Positions 36,661-45,741 of a stretch of DNA of 64,000 bases are shown piece after piece. The notes beneath the pieces were generated by a model. That model saw nothing but the letters and a program-made list of their open reading frames with translations, was not told where the DNA came from and made no database searches. Source of the stretch: Symbiobacterium thermophilum IAM 14863. Its GTDB lineage: Bacteria > Bacillota > Sulfobacillia > Symbiobacteriales > Symbiobacteriaceae. The position numbers and the translations under genes were made by a program. The stretch is taken from positions 2,294,001 through 2,358,000 of the forward strand of contig NC_006177.1 of assembly GCF_000009905.1 (NCBI RefSeq), read 5' to 3'. Every line of letters begins with the position of its first letter. The first letter of the stretch is position 1.

Positions 36661-37269
36661 ATGCGCAAGGTGATTGCCCTATGGCTGCTGGGGCCGGGGC
36701 TGGTCCTGCTGGCCGGGTGCAGGGGTGCCGCCGACGGCCCTCCCTCGGAGACGGCCGCAGCGCCGCATCCACAGGTTGACGCCGTCCTCCCTGCTGCGTC
36801 GGCTGAGGGGAAGCCCCCGGTGCACAGCGAACTGATGGAGGTGCGGCAGGCCCCGGAGCCCGCTGACCCGGAGCCGGGTGATTCCCTGCCCGGCGATCTG
36901 CGGGGTAATGCGGAGGATGAGGTCCTCATCCTGGAAGTCACCGCCGTGCGGGAGGATGACGGCAGGTATCGGGCGACGGCCTCGCTCACCAACAAGAGCG
37001 GCGCCGGGGTCGAGTTGCTCTACGACTGTGGCTCCCTGCTGCACCTCTGGTACCCGGACGCGAGGCTGCAGTTGGATTCCGGGCAGATCTGCCCGGCCGT
37101 CCACTCCATGCTGTTCCCCGCAGGGGAGACGATGCAGCGGGAGTTCGTCTTCGATGCCCGGGAGCAGGGTTTCCCTGACGTCGTCGTGGTCTACTCGCGC
37201 TCCCTCAACGGATCGCACCGACACGCGCTGCGGGCGGTGCTGGAGCCGATACGGGAGAACGATCACTGA
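36661..37269 (+). CDS. Lipoprotein with BsuPI-like beta-sandwich, unknown function
   Basis: The 202-residue protein has a clear lipoprotein signal: basic MRK start, hydrophobic WLLGPGLVLL, and lipobox LLAGC with the lipidated cysteine at residue 20. An Ala/Pro-rich linker leads to a folded domain of about 110 residues with VTAVREDDGRYRATASLTNKSG and FPAGETMQREFVFD. This arrangement recalls BsuPI-type (intracellular proteinase inhibitor-like) beta domains; the match is by pattern only. Two cysteines in the domain could form a disulfide. AGGAGGATAG precedes the ATG. It is alone between sbcD and a terminator. Confidence 0.75.
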   Translation: MRKVIALWLLGPGLVLLAGCRGAADGPPSETAAAPHPQVDAVLPAASAEGKPPVHSELMEVRQAPEPADPEPGDSLPGDLRGNAEDEVLILEVTAVREDDGRYRATASLTNKSGAGVELLYDCGSLLHLWYPDARLQLDSGQICPAVHSMLFPAGETMQREFVFDAREQGFPDVVVVYSRSLNGSHRHALRAVLEPIRENDH

Positions 37270-37293
37270 CCCCCATGTCGGGTCTGTAACGCA

Positions 37294-37325
37294 GGTGACC
37301 GGAGGCGCCACCGCTTCCGGTCACC
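37294..37325 (+). terminator. Terminator after the lipoprotein gene
   Basis: GGTGACCGGA (37294-37303) pairs with TCCGGTCACC (37316-37325), with a 12-nt loop and TTCAC following. It lies 25 bp after the stop codon. Confidence 0.7.
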
Positions 37326-37528
37326 TTCACGCCTGATCTCCAAGGGCCATTATCCAGACAGGCTCCCAGGATGAACCGACCGGCGGGAAGCCCGACACCC
37401 ATTCTCTGAAGCGAGCCTGGACAGAAACCCTCGCCGGCCACCCCTTGCAACCGTCGAGGCCTCCCCTGGCGCATACGAGCCATCGCCTTCGGGTCGATCT
37501 CGCTGACAGATAGTCATCAAGTCGCGAC

Positions 37529-37558
37529 GGGAGCCCGGGCGCGACCGCCCGGGCTCCC
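37529..37558 (-). terminator. Terminator after the Ugp-like operon
   Basis: GGGAGCCCGGGC (37529-37540) pairs perfectly with GCCCGGGCTCCC (37547-37558) over a 6-nt loop, 16 bp beyond the substrate-binding protein stop on the minus strand. There is no U-run. The 37,326-37,528 interval holds no gene. Confidence 0.7.
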
Positions 37559-37573
37559 CCTATGCGCGTTCAC

Positions 37574-38944
37574 CTACTGGGTGGTCCGGTTGTAGTCCTC
37601 GATGCCCTTGGTGATCTCCGCCGCTGCGGCGTTCAGCGCCTCCGCCGCCGTGGCCTGGCCCAGCACCACCGACTCCATCGCGGCCTCCACGATCTGCCGG
37701 GCCTGCGGGAAGGTGCCGATCACGGCGCCCTGGGTCACCGTGCTCAGCGGCGACGCCCGGAGCTGCTCGATGGCGGTGGTGAACTGGGGCCGCTGGGCGT
37801 GCCAGTCCTTCAGGATCTGCTGGTCGTACGCCGCCTTGCGGACCGGGAAGTAGCCGGTGGCGATGGACCACTCGGCCTGGACCTCCGGCGTCGTCAGCCA
37901 CTTCACGAACTCCCAGGCAGCCCACTGCTCCTTCAACGGCTTGGTGTTGGTGATCCACAGCGAGGCGCCGCCGATGATCACGCCGCCCTCGGCGGCCCCC
38001 TCCGGCCGCGGCAGGAAGGCGGTGCCGATCTCAAACTTGTCGCCCACGCCGTTCAGGATGTTGCCCAGCGCCGCGGTGGAGTCCAGGGTCATCGCGACCT
38101 GCCCGGAGGAGAAGGCCGCCTGGGTATCCGCCGTGCGCCGGCCCAGGTTGATGGCCACGCCCTCGTCCACCATCTCCTTCAGCCAGGTGACGAACCGCTC
38201 ACCCTCCGGCGAGTTGATGATGGCCTTGGTGGCCCGGGCGCTGCGGCCGTTGTCGTTGTCCACGTAGTGGGCGCCCTGCACCGCCAGGAACTGCTCGAAG
38301 AACCAGCCGTACAGTGCGATGCTGGCGCCGTAGCGGGTCTCGCCGCCCTGGGTGACCGTCAGCTTCCGGGCGTACTCCTTGAACTCCTCAAAGGTGCGGG
38401 GCGGCCGCTCGGGGTCGAGTCCCGCCTCCCGGAAGGCGTCCTTGTTGTAGTACACGATGGGCGTGGAGGTGTTGAACGGCATCGAGTAGAGCCGCCCGTC
38501 GAAGGTGTAGTAGCCCAGGATGTTGGGCTCGAAGTCGTCGATGGAGAAGCCGTCGGCGTCGACGAAGTTCTGCATCGGCGTGATCATGCCGGAGTCGATC
38601 ATGAACCGGCTGCCGATCTCGTACACCTGCATGATCGTCGGGCCGTCGGAACCTGCCGCCCTCAGCTTCTGCAGGGCGTCGTCATAGGTGCCCTGGTAGA
38701 CCGCCTCCACCTCCACCTTGTCCTGGGAGCTGTTGAACTGGTCTACCAGCCGCTGCACCGCCTCGCCGGCGACCCCGCCCATGGCGTGCCAGAAGGTGAC
38801 CTTCACCCGCTCGCCGGGCTGGATCTCCACCTTCTGGAACTCCCCGTCCGAGGCGGTGCCGCCCCCGCGGGCGCAGCCGGCCAGCAGGGCGGCGATCAGA
38901 ACCAGGGCCCATACCATTAACACCGGTCGTCTCGTTGTGCGCAC
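37574..38944 (-). CDS. ABC transporter substrate-binding lipoprotein, UgpB-like
   Basis: The 456-residue protein has a signal peptide ending in the lipobox LLAGC. A family 1 solute-binding domain begins KVTFWHAMGGVAGEAVQRLV, which strongly resembles glycerol-3-phosphate binding protein UgpB, followed by TYDDALQKLRAA and the late WEFVKWLTTPEVQAEW. The substrate is probably glycerol 3-phosphate, a glycerophosphodiester or a sugar. The GTG at 38944 is chosen because GGAGGAGG lies 9 nt upstream; the frame is open further. It is the last gene of a three-gene operon whose two permeases lie upstream. Confidence 0.87.
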   Translation of the reverse strand: MRTTRRPVLMVWALVLIAALLAGCARGGGTASDGEFQKVEIQPGERVKVTFWHAMGGVAGEAVQRLVDQFNSSQDKVEVEAVYQGTYDDALQKLRAAGSDGPTIMQVYEIGSRFMIDSGMITPMQNFVDADGFSIDDFEPNILGYYTFDGRLYSMPFNTSTPIVYYNKDAFREAGLDPERPPRTFEEFKEYARKLTVTQGGETRYGASIALYGWFFEQFLAVQGAHYVDNDNGRSARATKAIINSPEGERFVTWLKEMVDEGVAINLGRRTADTQAAFSSGQVAMTLDSTAALGNILNGVGDKFEIGTAFLPRPEGAAEGGVIIGGASLWITNTKPLKEQWAAWEFVKWLTTPEVQAEWSIATGYFPVRKAAYDQQILKDWHAQRPQFTTAIEQLRASPLSTVTQGAVIGTFPQARQIVEAAMESVVLGQATAAEALNAAAAEITKGIEDYNRTTQ

Positions 38945-39054
38945 GTGGTGAATCCTCCTCCGTACGAGTGTTGCGGCCGCGCCGGCACAAGTACGCCGGG
39001 GCACGCCCAAGGGACCGTCCGCACCGGGGCGACCGCTTGTTGCCCAAAAAGCCG

Positions 39055-39882
39055 CTAGCCCTTGAGGCCGCCGGCCATCAGGCCCCGCACCAAGTAGCGC
39101 TGCCCCAGCACCAGGACCACCAGGGCCGGCGCCATGCACAGCACCACGCCGGCCATCACCCGGTGGTACTGCAGCCCCTCCTCGTTCATCAGGAAGCGCA
39201 CCCCGATCTGCACCGTCCGCATGAGACGCGTGTTGGTGACCAGGAGCGGCCACAGGTACTGGTTCCAGGTGCTGAGGAACGTGTACGCCCCCAGCGTCAG
39301 GAGGCCCGGCCGGGCCAGGGGCAGGGCGATGGACCAGAAGAACCGGAACCGGCCGCAGCCGTCAATCCGGGCCGCCTCCTCCAGCTCCCTCGGGATCTGC
39401 AGGAAGAACTGCCTGAGCAGGAACGTGCCGAAAGCGGTGGCCAGGAACGGAAGGACCAGCCCGGTGTACGAATCCAGCAGCCGGAGCGAACGGATCGTGA
39501 GGTAGTTGGGGATCAGCGTGACCTCCCAGGGCACCATCATGGTGGACATGAACAGGGCGAACAGGGCCGCCTTGCCCCGGAAGTTCATGAAGGCGAAGGC
39601 GTAGGCGGACAGGCTGGCGGTGGCGATCTGGCCGAGGGTCACGGCCGAGGAGACCACCAGGGAGTTCAGCAGGTAGCGCCCCACCGGCACCGACCGGGCC
39701 ACCTCGGCGTAATTGGCCCAGCGGGGTGAGCTGGGCAGGAAGCGGGGCGGGAAGGTGTTGACCTCCGCCGGCGGCATGAGGCTGATGGACACCGCGTAGA
39801 GGATGGGGAACACCATGAAGAGGGCCGCCAGGCAGAGGGCCGCATACAGCAGCAGCCGGGTGAGACGGGACTGGACGCTCAC
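39055..39882 (-). CDS. ABC transporter permease, UgpE-like
   Basis: The 275-residue membrane protein has about six membrane helices and the EAA-loop EAARIDGCGRFRFFWSIALPLARP (split here only by wording) that docks on the ATPase. The sequence MVPWEVTLIPNYL and STWNQYLWPLLV are typical of the second permease of CUT1 sugar importers such as UgpE. The GTG start at 39882 overlaps the UgpA-like stop by 4 bp. Confidence 0.9.
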   Translation of the reverse strand: MSVQSRLTRLLLYAALCLAALFMVFPILYAVSISLMPPAEVNTFPPRFLPSSPRWANYAEVARSVPVGRYLLNSLVVSSAVTLGQIATASLSAYAFAFMNFRGKAALFALFMSTMMVPWEVTLIPNYLTIRSLRLLDSYTGLVLPFLATAFGTFLLRQFFLQIPRELEEAARIDGCGRFRFFWSIALPLARPGLLTLGAYTFLSTWNQYLWPLLVTNTRLMRTVQIGVRFLMNEEGLQYHRVMAGVVLCMAPALVVLVLGQRYLVRGLMAGGLKG

Positions 39883-40808
39883 TGGTAGTGCACCCGCCTT
39901 TCGCCGAGCCGGAACTGGAGGTAGGTCAGGACGACCATCACGATGAACAGCAGCATCGCCTGCGCGCTGGCGGCGCCGAACTCGTATTGCCGGAAGGCCA
40001 CCTGGTAGATGCGGTAGACCACCGTGTTGGTGGCGTCGGACGGTCCGCCGGCGGTCATGATTTCGATCTCAGCGAACACCTGGAAAGCGTGAATCACCCC
40101 GACCACGGCGGCGAAGAAGAGCGTCGGCGAAAGCATCGGCAGGGTGATGTGCCACGTCTTCGCCCAGAAGCCGGCGCCGTCCACCAGGGCGGCTTCGTGC
40201 AGCTCCTCCGGGACGTTCTGGAGGCCGCTGAGCAGCAGGACGAAGTTGAAGCCAAGCCGCAGCCAGATGCTGACCATGCCCACGGCCAGCAGGGCCCAGC
40301 GCGGATCGGTGAGCCAGTGCACCGGTGCGATGCCGACCAGGCTGAGCAGGTAGTTGACCATGCCGGACACCGGGTTGAGCATCATGACCCAGATCGTGCT
40401 GCCGATGGCGGCCGAGATGGCCAGCGGCGAGGAGAAGATCAGCTGGAAGATCCGGGTTCCCTTCAGGGGCTGGTAGGCGAGGAGAGCCAGGACCAGGCCG
40501 AGCAATAGCCCGGCGGGCACGGTGTAGAGGACGAAGAGGACCGTCACGCCCAGGCTCTGCAGGAACGTGGACTGCAGGGCGTTCACGTAGTGCTCAAGCC
40601 CGACGAAGACCCTGGGCTCGCCCCGCGGATTGGTCAGGAACAGGCTGAGGTAGATCGAGCGCACGATCGGGTAGAAGGTGAAGATGGTGAGCAGCGCCAG
40701 GCTGGGGGTAAGGTACAGGTACGGCTCCAACCGCTCCGCCCTGCGGAAGCCTGGACGTGCCGGAGCCCGCGGTCGGGCCCGGGTCGCCGGCGCAGGTTGG
40801 CTGGCCAA
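39879..40808 (-). CDS. ABC transporter permease, UgpA-like
   Basis: The 309-residue protein starts with a basic Ala/Pro/Arg-rich tail, then has about six membrane helices. It carries the EAA-loop region VPEELHEAALVDGAGFW and the GGPSDATNT segment found in UgpA/MalF-type permeases. The TTG at 40808 is preceded by AAGGGAGGAA. It is the first gene of the operon. No ATPase gene is present, so an ATPase encoded elsewhere, as with the shared MsmX/UgpC type, must serve it; this is inference. Confidence 0.9.
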   Translation of the reverse strand: MASQPAPATRARPRAPARPGFRRAERLEPYLYLTPSLALLTIFTFYPIVRSIYLSLFLTNPRGEPRVFVGLEHYVNALQSTFLQSLGVTVLFVLYTVPAGLLLGLVLALLAYQPLKGTRIFQLIFSSPLAISAAIGSTIWVMMLNPVSGMVNYLLSLVGIAPVHWLTDPRWALLAVGMVSIWLRLGFNFVLLLSGLQNVPEELHEAALVDGAGFWAKTWHITLPMLSPTLFFAAVVGVIHAFQVFAEIEIMTAGGPSDATNTVVYRIYQVAFRQYEFGAASAQAMLLFIVMVVLTYLQFRLGERRVHYQ

Positions 40809-40988
40809 ACGCGTTCCTCCCTTCGCAGTGGTGCTCCGAGTATATTTCCTCCTGCGCGTCCAGACTCCTCCTCGGTACTTCGAATCTTAACTCAACATAC
40901 ACTAAACATTAATCCGACTAACATTCCGCAAATGAATTTTATCGCCGCAGGGAGGAGGAATCCCTCAGCTTAGGGCGAATAGCAGCAT

Positions 40989-41002
40989 TTTAATATATTA
41001 AA
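40989..41002 (+). promoter_or_regulatory. AT-rich palindrome upstream of pyc
   Basis: TTTAATATATTAAA is a perfect 14-bp palindrome directly before the ribosome binding site (AAGGGGTGAT) of pyc. The wider interval 40,860-41,000 is the most A+T-rich part of this neighbourhood and must hold the divergent promoters of pyc and the Ugp-like operon. The palindrome could be a -10 region or a repressor site; the sequence alone does not decide. Confidence 0.4.
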
Positions 41003-41014
41003 GGGGTGATGCCC

Positions 41015-44000
41015 ATGCCGGCTTTTCGGCGCGTGCTTGTCGCCAACCGGGGCGAGATCGCCATCCGCATCTTCCGCGCGTGCACGGAACTGGGCAAACA
41101 GACCGTGGCCGTGTACTCCGAACAGGACAGCCTCTCGCTCCACCGGTACAAGGCCGACGAAGCCTACCTCATCGGCGAGGGCAAGGGCCCCGTGGAGGCT
41201 TACCTCGACGTGGAGGGGATCATCCGGCTGGCCCGGGAGCACGAGGTGGACGCCATCCACCCCGGCTACGGCTTCCTGGCAGAGAACGCCGCGTTCGCCC
41301 GCCGCTGCCGGGAAGAGGGGATCGCCTTCATCGGCCCGGACCCCGAGCACCTGGAGATGTTCGGCGACAAGGTGGCGGCACGCCGGATCGCCCGGGAGGC
41401 GGGGCTGCCCCTCCCCCGCGGCACCGAGGCGCCGGTCGCCTCGGTGAAGGAGGCCCTCGCCTTCGCCCGGGAGGTGGGCTACCCGATCATCGTCAAGGCC
41501 GTGCTGGGCGGCGGCGGCCGGGGCATGCGGGTGGTCCGCTCCGACGCCGAGCTGAAGGACGCGCTGGAGCGGGCCCGCTCCGAGGCCCAGGCGGCCTTCG
41601 GCTCGGGCGAAGTCTACCTGGAAGAGTACGTGGAGCGGCCCCGCCACATCGAGGTCCAGGTGATGGCCGACCGATACGGAAACGTGGTCCACCTGTACGA
41701 GCGGGACTGCTCCATCCAGCGCCGGCACCAGAAGGTGGTGGAAATTGCCCCCTCGCTGGCCCTGACCGAACCCCAGCGGCAGGAGATCTGCGGTGCGGCC
41801 GTCCGGCTGATGGCCCGGGTGGGCTACGTGGGCGCCGGCACCGTCGAGTTCCTGGTCGCGCCCGACGGCCGCTACTACTTCATGGAGGTCAACCCGCGCA
41901 TCCAGGTGGAGCACACGGTGACCGAGGAGATCACCGGGCTGGACATCGTCCAGGCCCAGATCCGCATCGCCGAGGGAGCGCGCCTGGACGAGGCGCTGGG
42001 GGTCGCCTCCCAGGCGCAGATCGCCCGGCACGGTTACGCCATCCAGTGCCGGGTGACCGCCGAGGACCCGGCCAACGACTTCCTGCCCGACACCGGCCGC
42101 ATCCTGGTCTACCGCTCCCCCGGCGGACCCGGCGTCCGGCTGGACGGCGACAACGGGTTCGTCGGCGCGGAGATCACGCCGTACTACGACTCGCTGCTGG
42201 TGAAGGCCACCACCTGGGGACTCACCTTCGAGGCGGCGGCCGCCAAGATGAGCCGGGTGCTCCAGGAGTTCCGCATCCGCGGGGTGAAGACCAACATCCC
42301 GTTCCTCCTGAACGTCATCCGCCACCCCCGGTTCCTCGCCGGCGACGTGGACACCAACTTCATCCACGACTCGCCCGAGCTGTTCCAGTTTCCGCCCCGC
42401 CGGGACCGGGGCACCAAGGTGCTCCGCTACATCGGCCACGTGGTGGTCAACGGCGGCCCGGGGGTGCCTCCCGGGGCCAAGCCGCCCGCCCGGTCCCAGC
42501 CGCCCATCCCGAAGGCGGAGGGGCCGGTTCCCCCCGGCGTCCGGCAGGTCCTGCTGGAGCGGGGCGCCGAGGGGCTGGTGGAGTGGATCCGGACCCAGAA
42601 GCGACTGCTGGTGACCGACACTACGATGCGGGACGGCCACCAGTCGCTGCTGGCCACCCGGGTGCGTACCCGGGACATGCTGACCATCGCCCCGGCCACG
42701 GCGCGCCTCGCCTCGGGGCTCTTCTCCCTGGAGATGTGGGGCGGCGCGACGTTCGACACGGCCCTGCGGTTCCTGAAGGAGGACCCCTGGGAGCGGCTGG
42801 ACCTGCTCCGCCGGGCCATCCCCAACATCCCCTTCCAGATGCTGCTGCGCGGCGCCAACGCCGTCGGCTACGCCAACTACCCCGACAACCTGGTCCACGC
42901 CTTCGTCCGGGAGGCCGCGGCGGCGGGCATCGACATCTTCCGCATCTTCGACGCGCTCAACTGGCTGCCCAACATGCGGCCCGCGATCGAGGCGGTGCGC
43001 AGCGCCGGCAAGGTGGCCGAGGTGGCCATCTGCTACACGGGGGACATCACGGACCCCGCCCGCACCAAGTACAACCTGCGGTACTACGTGGACCTGGCGA
43101 AGGAGCTGGAGAAGGCCGGCGCGCAGATCCTCGCGATCAAGGACATGTCGGGCCTCCTGAAGCCCCGGGCGGCCAAGATGCTGATCTCCGCTCTGAAGCA
43201 GGAGGTCGGCGTGCCGCTGCACCTGCACACCCACGACACCGCCGGCACGGGGCTGGCGACGCTGCTGGCCGCGGCCGAGGCCGGGGTGGACATCGTCGAC
43301 GCCGCCCTCTCCTCCCTCTCCGGGCTGACGTCCCAGCCGTCGCTCAACACGCTGGTGGCGGCGCTGCAGGGCAGCGACCGGGATACGGGGCTGGACCTGG
43401 CGGCGCTGCAGCAGCTGGCCGACTACTGGCAGGAGGTCCGCCGCTGGTACGCCCCCTGGGAGTCCGGGCTCCTGGCCACTTCCGCTGAGACGTACCTGCA
43501 CGAGATGCCCGGCGGGCAGGTCTCGAACCTGCGCCAGCAGGCCGTCGCCCTGGGGCTCGGCGGTCGCTGGCATGAGGTGGTCGAGGCCTACCGCACGGCC
43601 AACCTGGCCCTGGGGGACATCGTCAAGGTCACCCCGTCCTCCAAGGCCGTCGGCGACCTGGCGCTGTTCATGGTGCAGAACGGCATCCGCACGACCGAGG
43701 AGCTGGTCCGGCGGGGCGAGGGCCTGGCCTTCCCCGAGTCGGTGGTGCAGATGCTGGCCGGCTATATGGGGCAGCCCCCCGGCGGGTGGCCGGAGGAGCT
43801 GCAGCGGGTGGTGCTGAAGGGCCGGGAGGCGATTACGGTCCGCCCGGGGGAGCTGCTGCCGCCCATCGACTTCGAGGCGAAGCAGAGGGAGCTCTCGGCG
43901 AAGCTCGGGCGGCCCGCGGCCCAGCGGGAGGTCTTGTCGGAGGTGCTCTTCCCCGGCCTGCTGGAGCAGCTGGCCCGGCACCAGGAGGAGTACGGGAACA

Positions 44001-44452
44001 CGGCGGTGGTCGACACGCCCACCTTCTTCTACGGCCTGCGCCCCGGCGAGGAGACCCGGGTGGAGATCGAGAAGGGCAAGACGCTGATCATCAAGCTGGT
44101 GGACGTGCGGGATCCCAAGCCCAACGGCATGCGGGAAGTCCTGTTCGAGCTGAACGGTTCCCAGCGGGAGGTCGAGGTGCCCGACCAGCGGCTGGTGGAC
44201 GCCGGCGCCCGCCGGCCCAAGGCGGACAAGGGCGATCCGTGCCATCTGGGCGCCTCCATGCCGGGCAAGGTCCTGAAAGTCCTGGTCGCCCCCGGCGACC
44301 AGGTCGCCAAGGGCGTGCAGCTGGTGGTGACCGAGGCGATGAAGATGGAGAACGTGCTCACCGCGCCCCGGGACTGCCGGATCAAGGACGTGCTGGTGAA
44401 GGAGGGCGACCGGGTCGAGGCCGGGGACCTGGTGGTGGTGCTCGAAGAGTGA
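41015..44452 (+). CDS. pyc: Pyruvate carboxylase
   Basis: The enzyme carboxylates pyruvate to oxaloacetate, replenishing the TCA cycle and feeding gluconeogenesis. The 1,145-residue chain has all three parts: the biotin carboxylase domain (FRRVLVANRGEIAIRI start, glycine-rich KAVLGGGGRGMRVV, MEVNPRIQVEHTVTEE), the carboxyltransferase domain (TDTTMRDGHQSLLATRVR, metal-binding HLHTHDTAG) and the C-terminal biotinyl domain with the modified lysine in TEAMKMENV. The ATG at 41015 is best placed after AAGGGGTGAT; in-frame GTG 41006 and ATG 41009 lie within that site. Confidence 0.98.
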   Translation: MPAFRRVLVANRGEIAIRIFRACTELGKQTVAVYSEQDSLSLHRYKADEAYLIGEGKGPVEAYLDVEGIIRLAREHEVDAIHPGYGFLAENAAFARRCREEGIAFIGPDPEHLEMFGDKVAARRIAREAGLPLPRGTEAPVASVKEALAFAREVGYPIIVKAVLGGGGRGMRVVRSDAELKDALERARSEAQAAFGSGEVYLEEYVERPRHIEVQVMADRYGNVVHLYERDCSIQRRHQKVVEIAPSLALTEPQRQEICGAAVRLMARVGYVGAGTVEFLVAPDGRYYFMEVNPRIQVEHTVTEEITGLDIVQAQIRIAEGARLDEALGVASQAQIARHGYAIQCRVTAEDPANDFLPDTGRILVYRSPGGPGVRLDGDNGFVGAEITPYYDSLLVKATTWGLTFEAAAAKMSRVLQEFRIRGVKTNIPFLLNVIRHPRFLAGDVDTNFIHDSPELFQFPPRRDRGTKVLRYIGHVVVNGGPGVPPGAKPPARSQPPIPKAEGPVPPGVRQVLLERGAEGLVEWIRTQKRLLVTDTTMRDGHQSLLATRVRTRDMLTIAPATARLASGLFSLEMWGGATFDTALRFLKEDPWERLDLLRRAIPNIPFQMLLRGANAVGYANYPDNLVHAFVREAAAAGIDIFRIFDALNWLPNMRPAIEAVRSAGKVAEVAICYTGDITDPARTKYNLRYYVDLAKELEKAGAQILAIKDMSGLLKPRAAKMLISALKQEVGVPLHLHTHDTAGTGLATLLAAAEAGVDIVDAALSSLSGLTSQPSLNTLVAALQGSDRDTGLDLAALQQLADYWQEVRRWYAPWESGLLATSAETYLHEMPGGQVSNLRQQAVALGLGGRWHEVVEAYRTANLALGDIVKVTPSSKAVGDLALFMVQNGIRTTEELVRRGEGLAFPESVVQMLAGYMGQPPGGWPEELQRVVLKGREAITVRPGELLPPIDFEAKQRELSAKLGRPAAQREVLSEVLFPGLLEQLARHQEEYGNTAVVDTPTFFYGLRPGEETRVEIEKGKTLIIKLVDVRDPKPNGMREVLFELNGSQREVEVPDQRLVDAGARRPKADKGDPCHLGASMPGKVLKVLVAPGDQVAKGVQLVVTEAMKMENVLTAPRDCRIKDVLVKEGDRVEAGDLVVVLEE

Positions 44453-44601
44453 TCGGGCTTCACCTCTGCACGCGGGCGCAGATCAACCGGAGGGCGCGTC
44501 CGGCGGCCTCCGGCGCAAGTTTCGCGGCGTGGCTGACCGGGCTCTCCGTGGGCCAGCCCTCTGATGACCCGGTCGGCGCGGACGGGGTCCCGTGGGACCC
44601 G

Positions 44602-45654
44602 CCGGTTCTCCTGTGCGGGCGGCAGCGCCCGGCGCAGCCGCGCAGAAGTTCAAGTGTCGGATCAGGCGGTGTCTCAGGTTCTGCGCGTGGGCGAGGTCCA
44701 GGAACTCTCTCGCGCGCAAAACCTGAAGTGGCACTCGGGACTGAACCGCAGGTTCTGCGCGCCAACGACGCCCCCAGCCGCTTCAGCCGCGCAGAACCTG
44801 AAGTGATGGCCCGAGCCGAACTGCAGATTTTACGCGTGGGCAACGTACCGCATCCCGCTTGCGCGCAAAACGTGAACCGGTGGTCCAGGCCCAACTGCAG
44901 ATTCTGCGCGTCAGCCAGGTTCCAGAGGCCCCATGCGCGCAGAACCTGAAGTGGCTCTCGGGATCGAACCGTAGGTTGTTCGCGTGCACGACGCCCCCAC
45001 CCGCTTCACCCGCGCAGAACCTGTAGTGATAGCCCGAGCCGAACTCCAGATTCTGCGCGTGGACGAGGCTCCGGAGCCCTCTTGCGCGCAAAACCTGAAG
45101 TGATAGCCCGAACCGAACTGCAGATTCTGCGCGTGGGCGAGGTTCCGGAGCTTTCTTGCGCGCAGAACCTGAAGTGGTGCTCGGGAACGAACCGCAGGTT
45201 TTGCGCGCGGCCGGCCTCTTCAGCAGCCTCACCCGCGCAGAACCTGAGGTGATAGCCCGAGCCGAACCGCAGATTTTGCGCGTGGACGAGGTTCCGGAGC
45301 CCTCCTGCGCGCAGAACCAGAAGTGGCACTCGCGAACGAACCTCAGGTTTTGCGCGCAGCCGGCCTCTCCACCCGCTTCACCCGCGCAGAACCTGTAGTG
45401 ATAGCCCGAGCCGAACTCCAGATTCTGCGCGTGGACGAGGCTCCGGAGCCCGCTTGCGCGCAGAACCTGAAGTGGCACTCGCGAACGAACCGCAGGTTTT
45501 GCGCGCAGCCGTCCTCTCCAGCCGCCTCACCCGCGCAGAACCTGTAGTGATAGCCCGAGCGGAACTCCAGATTCTGCGCGTGGACGAGGTTCCGGAGCCC
45601 GCTTGCGCGCAGAACCTGAAGTGGCGCTCGGGAACGAACCGCAGGTTTTGCGCG
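44602..45654. repeat. Array C: thirteen complete 74.5-bp hairpin units, same family as array B
   Basis: Left arms (CAGGTTCTGCGCG and variants such as CAGATTCTGCGCG, CAGGTTTTGCGCG) start at 44675, 44749, 44824, 44898, 44972, 45047, 45121, 45195, 45270, 45344, 45419, 45493, 45568 and 45642. Every interval is 74 or 75 bp. Right arms (CGCGCAGAACCTG or close variants) follow each of the first thirteen at 38-39 bp; the last is unpaired. A decayed unit is visible one period earlier (about 44602-44651). CAGGTT and CAGATT units mostly alternate, with two loop and two spacer types. Arms and period match array B; spacers share AAGT-n-ACTCG-type sequence. It lies between pyc and the MerR gene. The interval 44,453-44,601 holds no gene. 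Confidence 0.96.
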
Positions 45655-45713
45655 CTGACGGCCCCTCCGGCCGGTGCACGCACGTCAGGTTCAAATAAGG
45701 CGAGACCAGAAGA

Positions 45714-45741
45714 CCGGCGATCACCCCTGCGTGATCGCCGG
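45714..45741. terminator. Hairpin downstream of the MerR-family gene
   Basis: CCGGCGATCAC (45714-45724) pairs with GTGATCGCCGG (45731-45741) over 6 nt, and AGAAG/CTTCT just outside extends the stem. It is about 150 bp beyond the MerR stop on the minus strand and just past array C, so it could separate the two. The rest of 45,655-45,888 holds no gene. Confidence 0.6.

Noticed and set aside
40970-44245. Very long minus-strand open frame antisense to pyc
   Set aside because: It is the shadow of pyc in another frame; its composition is typical of antisense GC-rich reading and it contains no recognised domain.
30949-45654. CRISPR array
   Set aside because: The repeated element alternates in orientation, spacers are themselves repeated and alternate between two types, and no cas gene is nearby. 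CRISPR spacers are unique and repeats share one orientation.
30949-45654. Integron attC sites or IS200/REP-type elements
   Set aside because: No gene cassettes, integrase or transposase are present, and the strict 74-75 bp period does not fit attC or REP clusters.
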